Shown one piece after another: positions 34,460 to 45,896 of a stretch of 64,000 nucleotides of DNA. The DNA comes from Vigna angularis (lineage: Eukaryota; Streptophyta; Magnoliopsida; Fabales; Fabaceae). The DNA lies in assembly GCF_016808095.1 (NCBI RefSeq), contig NC_068973.1, positions 24,594,077-24,658,076 on the forward strand, read 5' to 3'. Under the pieces are notes generated by a model. It did not search any database, was not told where the DNA came from, and saw only the letters and a list, made by a program, of their open reading frames with translations. Each line of letters opens with the position of its first letter. Position 1 is the stretch's first letter. The translations under genes were made by a program, and so were the position numbers.

Positions 34460-35467
34460 GTGGCAGATCCTGAACAATAATTTTGGGGGAGCCAAAATAA
34501 TACACTAAATATTTATAGTTTTGAAGTTATTTTTGATATAGATTCATTTTAAATAAGCTCTTCCAATTTCATCTCTTTTACTCATTAGATATTTTCATAT
34601 TTAAGGATGTTTTCTTGGATAAGTTCTAAAGAATTAATATTTGAGGGATCTTCTAATTGAACAATTAAATTATCAGTATCATGGTTCAAAATATGTAAGG
34701 AAGTTGAATTTGTCTTGTTTTCATCTTCACGGGTAGATCCCTTTAATCACTTTTAAAAAATGAATACATTCTTTTATTCTTTATAAATATACTTTTTTTA
34801 AGTTTAAAATTAAAAAATAGTTTATCATGATCTAATTAAAAATCCAAAGTCATAATTACTAAAAGAAAAAATTTAAGATAATAAGTCACAATTAAAAAAT
34901 GGTTATGAAAAAATACATCATAGATTAATTTTTCTTCTATACTCATAAAACATAATATACAAAGGCTTGTGAGATAAGAAAAATAATGCTAACTTTGAAA
35001 TAATATTTCACTGTCAAGTGAGACTGGAAACAAGAAACAGTTTTTCTTTTTTCTTTCAATGGAGGAGAACATAAAAAATAAGAGTAAAAATAGAGCAAAA
35101 TTAGCGACTCTATGTCAAATTTCTTTTTTTTCTCATAAACAAAACGAAAATATGTGAAAGTGGAAGATGAGTATAATATGTGAAAAACTTAAAAGATAAT
35201 GAGAAAGAAAATAAAAAAAAATCTTAAAAAATTTGTTATTCTTTATTATATTTGATTTTATGTTTTATTATTTATTAACATTAAATGTTGTGCTTTATAA
35301 AAGAAATAAAAAGATACATAATTTAATTTCCATCTCAATTCATAATGTATACTATACATAATTTGAAAATTTAAAAAAACTTTAATAATTCCTCATATAT
35401 AAATTTTAAAAAAATTTCTAAAACATTTGGAGTCATGAAACCTTCAGCCCCTTAAAAGGTTTGCCAT
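34460..35467. mobile_element. About 1-kb non-coding insertion, hAT-like DNA transposon candidate
   Basis: The insertion breaks the copia RNase H between NNKSLT and KSKNIDIK. Its ends, GTGGCAGATCCT on the left and AAGGTTTGCCAT on the right, are imperfect inverted repeats (8 of 11 core bases match). The flanks AACCAACC (34452-34459) and TATCAACC (35468-35475) would be an 8-bp duplication with two changes. It is AT-rich and codes for nothing. The family is uncertain; an insertion of some kind is well supported by the split copia frame. Confidence 0.55.
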
Positions 35468-35475
35468 TATCAACC

Positions 35476-35690
35476 AAGTCAAAGAATATTGACATTAAAG
35501 TACTAGTTGTTAAGGAAAGGATATAGGGTAAAAAGATTTCCACAGAAAACTTATTGACAAATTCCATAATAACAAATCCTCTTATTAAGGGACTTCCACC
35601 CAAGGTCTTTCAGGATCATGTTATTCATATGAGTGCTTTACAATTCGAGAAATCTTTGCTTTAATAGGAGTTTGTCACTTTTATGTATTT
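35476..35690 (+). pseudogene. Copia RNase H C-terminal end
   Basis: The frame reads SKNIDIKVLVVKERI, a stop, KKISTENLLTNSIITNPLIKGLPPKVFQDHVIHMSAL, the standard end of a copia polyprotein. It directly continues 34450 if the 1-kb insert is removed. Confidence 0.75.
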
Positions 35691-35977
35691 ATGTTTTATG
35701 TTCGATTTTATGAGTGCATACATTGACTTTTTGATATATTTGGTTAATATAAATATATGTTCTATTATTCAGATATTACATTTTTTATATTAATGTTATT
35801 ATATTGATCTAATCGAGATAAAGCAGGACCAGTTGAAAATAGATGTGTACAAGTCACTTTCACATAATTTTCATATTATATATTTCATGATGAGTCTATG
35901 TCATTTGATTCTTTCAGCATTACTGATAATGAAAAATTCTAAACTCGTAAAGTCTAACACATTTATAAGGATTGTAA

Positions 35978-35980
<3 letters not shown>

Positions 35981-36039
<59 letters not shown>
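35981..36039 (+). repeat. (TA)n microsatellite
   Basis: About 29 uninterrupted TA repeats. Confidence 0.98.
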
Positions 36040-36475
36040 CATAATTAAATGTGTTAGGATCATTGTTTTATTAACTTGATTAATACAAAAATTATGGTTG
36101 AGGGCATATATGTCATGAAAGACTAATTCTGTAGATATCATAAGCAATATTTTTAATTTGATGAAGGAAAAAATTAGAAATATTACAAATGTAACTTATA
36201 GAAGTAACGTAAAAGGGTTATGGTAACCATTTTTAGAAACAAAACAAATTATTCCCAATCTTTTTCTTTTCATTCTCATCTAACTAGAAATTCAAGAAAG
36301 AATCTAAAGTGGTTTACATTTGGAAGATCACATAATCATTGTCAATCTCATCACCTTCATTATTTCCAATCATAAATGCATGTATGCTTTCGTAAGCTAT
36401 TTTCAGCATGAATTGGAGAATGGTTAATATTTGATTATGTTGTAATTTTTGTTGTATATGAGAAGCATATTCTAA
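36040..36475 (+). repeat. Probable 3' LTR of the split copia element
   Basis: The segment after the AT tract, from about TGTTAGGATC (36052) to TTCTAACA (36475), has a TG..CA frame. No 5' partner could be aligned, so the limits are tentative. Confidence 0.4.
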
Positions 36476-36584
36476 CATATTACTAACCCAAAAATAAAAA
36501 AATTGTTCAAGTAGTTCTAAATGGAATGAATTATGGCAACCAAGAAAGAAAAGAAAGAAAGAAGTTGGTCTGATTAGACATATA

Positions 36585-37600
36585 TGTTGAAACGGATATC
36601 ACGTAGCGGAAAGATTTTAGAGTGTGTTATGGTCAATAATCAAGAGGAGATGGGTGAATTGGTTCTTTTAAAAATTGTGATTTTCTTTTTGAACTTTTAT
36701 CAAACAGTTGGTAAACTAAAAGTGTAGAGATAGAGAAAATCACACAAAATATTTTATCCTGGTTCGAATCAAAAGATTCTTTATCCAGTCATTAATCACT
36801 ATAAACAGTGATTAACCTTTTTCACTAAATATTTTTTTCATATTACAATCAGATCATATAAAGATTAAAAACAGAAAACACCTTCCTTCGACAAACGATG
36901 GAAGAACTTCAACTCAATCAACTTGAAGAGAACCACTTCGACCTTAGACACATTAAGCGCAAGTTTCTCCTATTTACAAGACTTGATTTGAGCACACTAA
37001 CACTTAAGAACTTCCTCAGAACTTTTTCTGTATTCTCAAATGGCTTAGTTTCCTTTTCACACAAATAGAGAGTTTCCCTTAGGCACAACTCTAATACTCT
37101 CAAGTGAAAAGTTAAGTTTTAAGAGTTGTGGAGAACTCTATTTATAACCCAAGATTCGTGTAGTGTCAAAAATTGAAAAGACATCTCCGAACTCAGTGAT
37201 AATCGATTATTTACTGCCATTATGGGGTTTTCGAAAAAGTGATAATCGATTATCCTGAGTAATAATCAATTATTTGTGCACCCTGGACAATATTAAACCA
37301 AGCAGTGATAATCGATTATTTGCGCGAGCAACTCTTTTCTAATTTGGCTTTTAATAATCGATTATGCTAGTGATAATCGATTATCGTCTCAACATAGCTA
37401 TACTAAAAAGTAATTTACAAGTTTTCTTATGATGTACAGAAAGCAAAAGCCTAATACAAGGTTTTCTACAAAAATGCTTTAACTATGTAAGTAAATAATA
37501 TTTCAAGACTTCAAGTGCATCATCATCAAAATATCTTCAAAGTATCAATGCTTCTCATTAGTAACAATTTGAAGAAAACTCTACAAATCTTCGATGGACA
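36585..37600 (-). repeat. SIRE-like copia LTR, probably solo
   Basis: The left edge TGTTGAAACGG and the following GGAGATGGGTGAATTGG and ATCCTGGTTCGAATC parallel the edge of the LTR at 4207 (TGTTGAAAATAG, GGGGGGTGAATTGG, TACTGGTTCGGCC). No internal retrotransposon sequence borders it on either side. The right end was not fixed. Six ATAATCGATTAT-type palindromes lie at 37198-37384. The small frame at 36918-37103 is not supported as a gene. Confidence 0.6.
37198..37384 (+). repeat. Cluster of six ATAATCGATTAT palindromes
   Basis: Copies start near 37198, 37241, 37260 (one mismatch), 37307, 37352 and 37372. Each is a self-complementary 12-mer, often preceded by GTG. Confidence 0.9.
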
Positions 37601-39870
37601 AATATTTTTATTAAAATTCCACATTAATTAAAGATAAAATTAATATTATGTTTAGTTTAATTGTATTATTCTTTCGAAAATAAGAACAAAGATTAATCTT
37701 GTTGGTAATTAAGGAGAGTAGAGATGTTCCATATTATTTGTTATTTGTAAGGTTAAGGTGGCGTAATACACTTGTGAGAGGAAGAAAAACTCTCTCACAT
37801 TACATTACAACGTGTTGAAAATAGATTTTAGTAATTTTGCATGGAGATTTGACATTGAAAATATGTTTAGGTTAGGTATGCTAGTATCTATCGTCGTGGT
37901 TTTTCTTTTTCACACGCCCATAATATAAAAAATAGTTTTGAATTGGTTGAGATATTATGACACTGTCATGTTGATATTTTTTATATACGTTGGTGGAGTG
38001 ATAGAGATTTTATGGGGATAAAAAAAAGAATAATCCTGTGTTTGGATTGATGAGTATGAAACAAGAGAGTAATGTTCAGCCCACTATACATAGCCCATAA
38101 TTCAGCTTGGATCATGGAACAAACTTCTACTTTTTCCACCACCATAAATTTATTGTCATCTCTCATTCAGATTTTTCAAACGATAAAAACTTACATTATG
38201 AAAAGCGCATCAGAATATCTGGCGGTACTTAAACACTTTTTCTGGATTCTTCATTGAGACTTAAGATTTAACAACACAATTTAAGTTTTATTCCAGAGCT
38301 AAAAAGCTAATACAAGTTCTTATCTTATTTTAAATAGACCCCACAATTTATCTATATTTACCACCTTTTTTATGATGTGAGTCACCCTTTTCCTTTTCCC
38401 ATTTCTTATTTCCACCTTTCATCTACCTACTATTTCCTTTTTGTTTGAATCATTCCTCATTTTATTCCAATAGTGAAACCTAACAAGAACTGGTTCTTAA
38501 CTTTAAGAACTGTGCAAGATCCTGTTGTTGGAGAAAGAAGATGTCTATTAATTTATTGGGAAAAATATCCCATCAAAATCAACAAGAACAAACTTAACTC
38601 AAACATACCAAACTAGATAAATAAATAATAAAAAGTTACATCTTATCAAATATCCACTTTACAACTTTATTTTAATGATATATATTTTATCAGCATTTTA
38701 ATGATATAGCAATGTATATCAATACTTTAATTTCAAATTTAAATACATATTGTTACACTATTTGTATAATTAATTGCCAAATCATTATGTCTTTATAATA
38801 GGTTATAAAAGTATCCATACCCTAAATAATATATTTTATTGGTTTTTATAGTAAATAAGTATATGCCTATATTTATGTCATATAATTTACTTGGTTTTAA
38901 TAAAATACACATTTCACTTTCACTCATATGCCTCTTACATTTTTCTCTATTGTCTTCAAATAATATTGTATTAATTCAGAAGACATTTTATTATAAAAAC
39001 AAAAAAAAATATGTTACAAACAAATACCACATTTAAAAATAAATTCATTTTACTACACTATAATTTTTATAATTTTTAAAAATTAATTTTAAAAATTATT
39101 TATAATTTTTTTGTCTCTTTATAAACATTTTTACAATTAAATATAACATTAATAAATAACATTTTATATTACTTTAATAATTAAGAGCATTTTGGTAATC
39201 TTTAATTTCTACAGATTAAACTAATTTTTTAAATCTGTCACATCAATCAAATCCTACACTAATTCTCATAAGCTTTACTTCCAAATCCACTGTCAATTAC
39301 CCACAAATCCACTAAAAAAACAACTACAAAATTACCCTCAAATCTACTCAAATCTATTCAAATCATCTTCCCAAATCATCTCCCCCGAATAAGATCTTTT
39401 TATAATATTTACTTTAGGGTGATATATACAGAGATCCATACAGTGTTTCAAACCAATTAATTGAATAAAATATTTCTTATTTAAATTAATCTTTTTCAAG
39501 TTATTTATTCTCGATCTTGTCACTTTTTTTAATTGTTTTTCTGTATATCTCTCTTGTTTTCGCCTAAAGCACCTGTTTAATAAGAAGAATTTGAAAGGAA
39601 AACTTAATGGGTCACCTTTGGTGTGCAAAATGGAACTTGAATTAAGTCCAGAGACTGAACAACAATGAGTCAAATTTTTCATAACTTTGTGAAACATGAA
39701 GGAAGCTGTTAAGGTGGCAACATGAATAAAAAACAAAAACATGAGTAGTATTTTACAATGAAACATGCTTATTAATTGAGGACAGAACAAAATACGAGAA
39801 CACCCCATTCTCTTGAAATTTTATTACTCTCCCTCTGAAACAAAGTTGAAGGAAAAGACAAAAAGATTGA
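37601..39870. other. Intergenic AT-rich DNA, possible LINE trace, and receptor-kinase 3' region
   Basis: At 38166-37981 (-) a short frame contains EKVEVCSMIQAELWAMYSGL, reminiscent of the RNase H of plant LINE or copy elements (AELW..GL), but it is too short to be sure. The 154-codon frame at 39808-39344 (-) starts 63 bases after the receptor-kinase stop and is probably 3' UTR and flank. Nothing else is visible. Confidence 0.35.
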
Positions 39871-42199
39871 TCATGGTGTTTGCACATTAGATTCAGACTC
39901 AGAAGATGGCCGGTTCTTCAACTCCGGATGCTTTATTTCCTCAATCATTCTAGCAACTTCATCCATTCTAGGCCTATTTTCTGAGCCCTTAGCTACACAT
40001 GCCAATGCAATCTGAAGCATCTGCACCATTTCCTCTTCAACGTACTGCCCTCTCAGAAGCTCCTCATCAAACACTTCTGCAGTCCATTCCTCCCTAACCA
40101 CAGACCTCACCCACCTTGGAAGATCAACCACATCCTCATACCCTGGATACCTCAGTGGGGTCTTCCCTGTCAGCATTTCAAGCAGCACCACACCAAAGCT
40201 GTATACATCAGACTTCTGAGTGATCTTCTTTGAGTCCGTGACTTCTGGAGCTCTATAGCCATTGCCTCTAGACATGGTTGCTGGGGTGTTCATTAGAGGT
40301 GGCAACCCAACATCACTGATGCAGCCTTCTAGTTCTTGGGTTATCAGCACATTGTTTGACTTGATGTTGCCATGTGTGAATTTTGGACCTCCCTCGGAGT
40401 GGATGAAAGCAATTCCCTTGGCAGCTCCATGCAAAATCTTCACTCGGGAATCCCAGTCAAGTGGGGTTCTTCCTGCACCTCTGTTTCCTGTTGTTTGGAA
40501 CACCGTAGGCAGGGAAATCAAAGACATAACAGTGTTACAATTCAAGTTCATAAGTTGTAGATGCTACCACTGTTTTATTTCAATCAGTAACTCAAGCATG
40601 GAATTCAAGACATAATTTTGCAAATGTTAAGGATGTTGAGTATATAGTGTTTGCACCGACAATGCAAAAGCTTTTGTATAAACTACCTAAATTTGTCAAC
40701 TTTCGATCAGAAGTTTTGGTTACACTGTCATTGTCAGTTTCAGTTCCTATTTGAATTTAATGAACTATGATTAATACTATGTAAAGTCGATTGATCATAG
40801 TTTAGTTAAAACTGAGAGGTTCATGTTCATGTAGAATCACAAGACAAGTTAGTTCTGAAGAAAATGAGAAGAGTTTTGTCATCAGGTAGAACTTACCGTG
40901 CAACAAGAAAAACAAGCTGCCACCTGGCATGTAGTTGTAAACCAGAAGTTTTTCATCTTTGGAATAGTAATAAGCCCTTAGGGGCATCACATTTGGGTGG
41001 CTTCCAAATTTCCCTACAATCTCCAAATGCTGCTCAAACTCCTTCTTTCCTACCACAACTTCTTTCAACCTTTTCACTACCACCGTTGTTCCCTCCTCCA
41101 AAACAGCCTTATATGCTGTTCCATAGCTTCCTTTTCCAAGAACTTCAGCTGAAGCCTTCAGCAAATCCTCAAGGTCAAAGCTTGAAGAGGAACCTTCAAA
41201 GAAAAATAGTTTGTTTTTTTCAGCCCCTTGCACCCCACTTCCGAAACTCTTGGAAACCTCTGTCTTTCCAGTACACGAAGCCTTTCCTTTCAGTATGCCA
41301 CTGCTTTTACTGTTCTTCTTCCTCTTCAAACAGAAGACACAGATCACTACAACTAGCAGAGAGAGGAAGGCAAAGACCCCAATGACTAGAGCAAGTATAG
41401 GAGCCAGGCCAAAGCTTTTCTTATGGTTGGTACCCTTTTGGTTTTGGATGGTAGGTGGGGTGAGTGGCGGGTAATCATCAGTGGAAGCAGATGGAGAAGG
41501 GGAGATTGTAGAGCAATCATTTAGTGGTGGCCCACATAAGAGAGAGTTCCCGACAAAAGAAGAATAAGGGAATGTCTTTATGGAATTTGGAATTGAGCCA
41601 TTGAAGTTATTATAACTCAAGTTCAAATGTTTGAGACTTGGAAGGTTGAAGTCAGGAATAGCCCCAGATATGGAATTGTTTTGGAGATACAACCAAGTGA
41701 GTCTTCTCAGGTTCTGAATTGCAGGTGGGATGCTGCCAGAAAAGGAGTTACAGGAGATATCCAATGCAAAGAGTTTAGGGGACACAGGAGAAGGAATTGC
41801 ACCAGAGAAGTTATTGTGCTGAAGGTATACAAATTGGAGTGAAGGAATAGAGAGGATGTTAGAAGGAAGATTTCCTCTGAGACCATTGGAATGAAGACTG
41901 AGGACCCTAAGAGCATCTAGTTTTCCTATGCTGCTCTCTTGAATGGTCCCAGTTAATCCCATTCCTGGAAGGTGAAGGCCTATGACACGTGTGCCATTTG
42001 AGTTGCATGTCACACCAACCCATGAGATGCAAATTGAAGCGGAGTCATTCTTCCAGTTGAGTCTTGGGGCATGTAGGACACTTGAAGAAAACTCCAACAG
42101 AGCTTGCTTGTCAGACTTCAAGTCAGCTACAATCATGCCACAGAAAGACAGTGTGGAGCCTAATAGAATAATTGCAACAATAGAAAACTGCAACTTCAT
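39871..42199 (-). CDS. LRR receptor-like kinase, probably catalytically inactive (LRR-III, At5g58300-like)
   Basis: The CDS joins 42199-40897 and 40487-39871 across a 409-bp intron (GTAAGT at 40896, CAG ending at 40488), giving 639 residues. Order: signal peptide (1-25), N-terminal LRR cap with WVGVTC (60-65), about five leucine-rich repeats (75-210), Pro/Ser-rich stalk, one transmembrane helix (266-291) with basic stop-transfer LKRKK, then a cytoplasmic kinase-like domain (350-625). The P-loop GKGSYG (355-360) and Lys376 remain. The catalytic loop reads HGNIKSNN (HRD Asp lost) and the DFG position reads SDVG, so it is expected to act as a pseudokinase in plasma-membrane signalling. LRR-III proteins have this intron position and these changes. 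Start Met is the first in frame before the signal peptide. The At5g58300 likeness is from memory. Confidence 0.9.
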
Positions 42200-42318
42200 G
42201 ATTATTGTTTAATGCAAAATCAAGGCAGGTGGTGGTTCCGGCTTCTGATCTTAACTGTTCTTCATTCTCTCCTAGTCTTGCTTTGGAAGATGCAGCAGGT
42301 TGTTGGCTGATCCTGTAG
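42200..42318 (-). other. Probable 5' UTR exon part of the receptor-kinase gene
   Basis: On the minus strand TTGTACTTTCTCAG precedes 42318, a good pyrimidine-rich 3' splice site, and the exon then runs into the start codon at 42199. This suggests an intron in the leader. The upstream in-frame ATG in the frame 42341-42123 is not aligned with the main frame. Confidence 0.4.
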
Positions 42319-45300
42319 CTGAGAAAGTACAATATTGTCAAAGTTCAAATTAACAAGTTTTTGTTCAGACAAATGATCATTTGGGTAAGCATGATTACAT
42401 GAAGCTTTCCTAAAATCAGTGATATTTTAATTTTCAACAGTAGCAGCACGCAACAGGAAGTGTTTAGTTTAAAGGATGAAAGGAGTAGGATGAACACATT
42501 GTGAATTTAGAAATTACAAAGGGTTGAATTAAAAAAGTTTGAACTAAGTTCTATTGCAGAAAATTTGAATTTTACGACAAGTCTCCTGTTTATGCAGAAA
42601 ACCGAAAACAACACTTGTTGCAGCTTTTGCAGAGAAGAAAAAAATAAAGCAAAATAACACAGTGTCATTCATGCTTGCTTACCATTTACAAAGGAAGGGA
42701 ACTTCCTTCTTTCAAATGCATCAGTTGAGGCATTTTCTTTCATTCAATACCTGAAGTGTTATGCTGACTCCTCCATTTAAAAAGAAAAAGTAAAAGGCCA
42801 AAGGTTAGCCTGTGAACTTTAAATAATGGGGGACTAAAGTGCATTTTTCACCGAGAATAAAGAATTTGGCTCACAAATCGGTGGTTATAAGTTTCAGAAA
42901 CATCCAAGAAGGGAGAAGTGAAAAGAAAAACAAAGTTCATTCTTGTGATAGTTAAGAATCCAAGAAAAAATAGAACTCAAAAAGAAAAAGTAAAAGTTTG
43001 ATTCTCCGGTGTACTTTATAAAGAAAAAGCATTCTTTACCTAAAGCAGACCGCATTCTCATAATTTATAAAAGATCAACATAAATCATTGGTGTTGATTT
43101 CTCATTTCTGCCACCTTATCTGGTCAGTGAATACTGCAGAAAGGTCATTTTGAAGCACACAAAAATATTTGATTAACCAGATTTTGACACGCACAGAAAC
43201 AAAGGATAATTAAAGAGATGCAGATGGGTCAGGTCTTGTATTAAACAACTCAAAGCTAACATAGAATCAACATCTCAACAAAAACAATTCACTGATTTTT
43301 CCTCCACTTAAAGCAAACAAAACAAAACCTTTGTCCATCATCCCAATTACATAAAACATTAAAAATAACAAAGTTTCGAGAAGAAATTGAAGCCATACAG
43401 TTCACACTAGAAAAAATCTCCAGTTTGTAAGACATATAAGCAGAAAGACACTCAAAACTGAATCATGAAGATGGATAGAAACTTTATAGGGATCAGGAGC
43501 CGAGAACAGATATGTTATGAGTATCAGTAATGACATTAATCATGGATAATGCAATATTCATTAAGTGTTCCCAGTTAATGACTACAAGTATTCGAGATGG
43601 AATTAGAAAGAAAGTGAGAGATGCTACCTTGGCATGAAATTCAGTTCTGGGAGGCTGAGAACACATCACAGAGTGAAGCATCACTGCACAAAAAATGAGT
43701 TAAGAAATATCAAGGAGGTCAAGAAGAAAGCAAGTTAATTAGTAAAGCAAAGCACAGTGTGAAATGGAGCGCAATAGTACTTGACTATTTATTTTCTTAC
43801 AAATATAGTATGACTTGTAACTTTAAAATTGAGAAGGAGCCTAGTTTCCCTTAAAGTTACTTCCAACTCAGCACAGTTGGAGTTGGTGGCATCAGACTTG
43901 GCATTACAGTGTTACCAATAATAAGAGTATGATTTCTTCTCTTTTCAAGAGATTCACACACAGCAAAAAAGAGGGTAGCTGAATATGTTTTGATGAAAAA
44001 CCGGAAGAAGAAAAAAAAAGAACTTTCCTACTCGCTACAATGACAGCAATAATGAGGGAGTTCAGCAAGCCCTTTATCTAGCTAACTATAGTACTAGTAC
44101 ATTAATATGCACCTGCTGCTGTTGAAAATGGCCCAACATATAAGGAACAATGCATGAATTTTGTAGATTTAATCGTATGAAAAAGAAGTACAAAGACCAC
44201 CGAGGCATAAATAAGGACTTGCTGACATGCCACTCTGAAAACTACTGAAGAACCGTATAATGGAGTACTTTAAAAACCTCACTTTCCCATCATTATTTCA
44301 CTCTTCCAACATAGATATTAACTCTTGTATTTCTCTCCACAGTCAAAATTTTCAGAGTGCTCCAACTCCCTCAGATATGAGTTAGACTTCGTCAAAACTA
44401 GAGGTTCATGAAGGAGTAATTAGAGGTTGATGAAGAGGAAAGTAATTGAGATACATTCCTGTTTTGAATTGTTATTGAAGATCAAAATCCATGAGAATGG
44501 TCCCCCATGAGAATTAATTAATTAATAAAAACAACAGGGCACTCAAGTATTGCACTCTAAAACCTATTATTGTATAGGCCATGATCCGGTATTAATGAGG
44601 GAATGAGAATGAGCTAAAAACTGGGCATTGTTAACAAGTTATGAAAATCCATTACAGTCCATTTGATTAAGAATATTTTGATGATTACCTATTGTCATGT
44701 TACAAAGTGTTTGGACTAAAGAGAAGTAAGAAAAAGACGAGCATTCATTGATGAAAGTAGGAATAGGATAAAGGTGTGAACAGAAACTAAACATTTAAAA
44801 TTGGCACATATTGGCTATGTTTGTGAGAGAGACTAGACCATGATGGGGCCAACTGTGTAATGAGTTACCCATAAAAACACGAAGAAGGTAGTTGGCTGTT
44901 ACAGAACCATTTCAAATCCTTTCCTTTCCTTTCCATCCTTCCACACTATTCTTAATTCTATTTTAGATATAGGTAGCCTGTCACTCATAACTCATCGTCT
45001 CAACATATCTGTTTTGACTTTTCCATAAATTAAGACTTTTTATAATAACCACCAATTTTACATTACCATGATCTTTAAAAATCTTACACTTCATGCATCA
45101 ACTAGTTGCTTAATGAGTAAGTTTGGATTAAAATTCCTCCAATAGAAAACTCAGAATTTCACTTGTGACTCATGCATGTACCAATCCCAAATCCCTTTTA
45201 AAAACATATTTTTTAGTTGCTTGAAAAAACTCCATCATCCAAAATTCCCATGATCTAGGGTAAGAAAAAAGTGGGTTTAATTATAGTATAACTTTATCTA

Positions 45301-45686
45301 AGTCTGATATGACCTTACCCATCTGACCTAGGTTTAGATTTAAATTGGGTATATATTTTTTATGTTTGTAATTTTTTTTAAAGTAAATGGTTTTTCTTCT
45401 TTTACTTTCATTTTCAAATAAGGTTGTTAACTTGATAAAATGAATAGGTTGGTAGTGACACATGCCGTTTTTGCGAGCATTTTAGTCTACTGAATTTTTT
45501 TTTATATGAACTTTTTTATTTTGTAGATTTTTTTTTTAATATGACGCACGTGGATCACAAATAAACTGTGAGTTGGGTGAAATTGACATTTTAATGAATA
45601 AAGCACCCGTGATGAAATATTTTTTCTATTGTATTTAAAAAAAGTTCTAACTGTACATTTAAACTTACATATAAATATAAATATTT
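42319..45686. other. Upstream region of the receptor-kinase gene
   Basis: Apart from the candidate leader exon no gene is visible. The sequence is moderately AT-rich and without recognised transposon ends. Promoter elements could not be assigned because the transcription start is unknown. Confidence 0.4.
43628..43683 (-). other. Candidate 56-base upstream non-coding exon
   Basis: On the minus strand ATTTTTTGTGCAG ends at 43684 and the segment ends CCAAG before GTAGC at 43627, giving correct acceptor and donor around 56 bases. It could be a leader exon of the receptor-kinase gene. There is no independent support. Confidence 0.3.
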
Positions 45687-45839
45687 TGTTGAATATAATA
45701 AAAATTCAGTATAGGATTAATCTTTACACTTTTATTTATAATAGAAGAAATATGGATTAAGCACAAAATACAAATAAGAATAATAACAAACTAACTAAAA
45801 ATAAAATATAAATATAAAATAAAGATAATATATCTAACA
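45687..45839 (-). repeat. 3' LTR of the third copia element
   Basis: TGTTGAATATAATAAAAATTC to TATATCTAACA, matching the right LTR with gaps. Confidence 0.75.
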
Positions 45840-45896
45840 CTCTCCTCAAACTGGTGTATACAAATTATAGACCAAGCTTGTTATAAATATAATCAA

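Larger units (their letters stand above)
24890..36475 (+). mobile_element. Degenerate Ty1/copia element split by two later insertions
   Basis: Plus-strand copia pieces occur in order: gag 24900-25720, protease and integrase 25725-26900, RT 27000-27793, RT/RNase H 33975-34450, RNase H end 35476-35680, and a 3' region with a probable LTR ending TCTAACA at about 36475. Between them are an Athila-like element (27794-33475, plus about 0.5 kb of unassigned sequence) and a 1-kb insert (34460-35467). No convincing 5' LTR or PBS is visible before gag, where microsatellites lie instead. Every domain contains stops and shifts. Confidence 0.8.

Noticed and set aside
36765..36780. tRNA T-arm-like GGTTCGAATC
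   Set aside because: No acceptor or anticodon arms around it; the same kind of word occurs in the related LTR near 4440 (GGTTCGGCC).
39344..39808. 154-codon minus-strand ORF
   Set aside because: It begins 63 bases after the receptor-kinase stop, in AT-rich DNA without domain or splice signals; probably 3' UTR and flank.
40864..41474. Plus-strand ORFs of 173 and 87 codons
   Set aside because: Shadows of the receptor-kinase coding exon.
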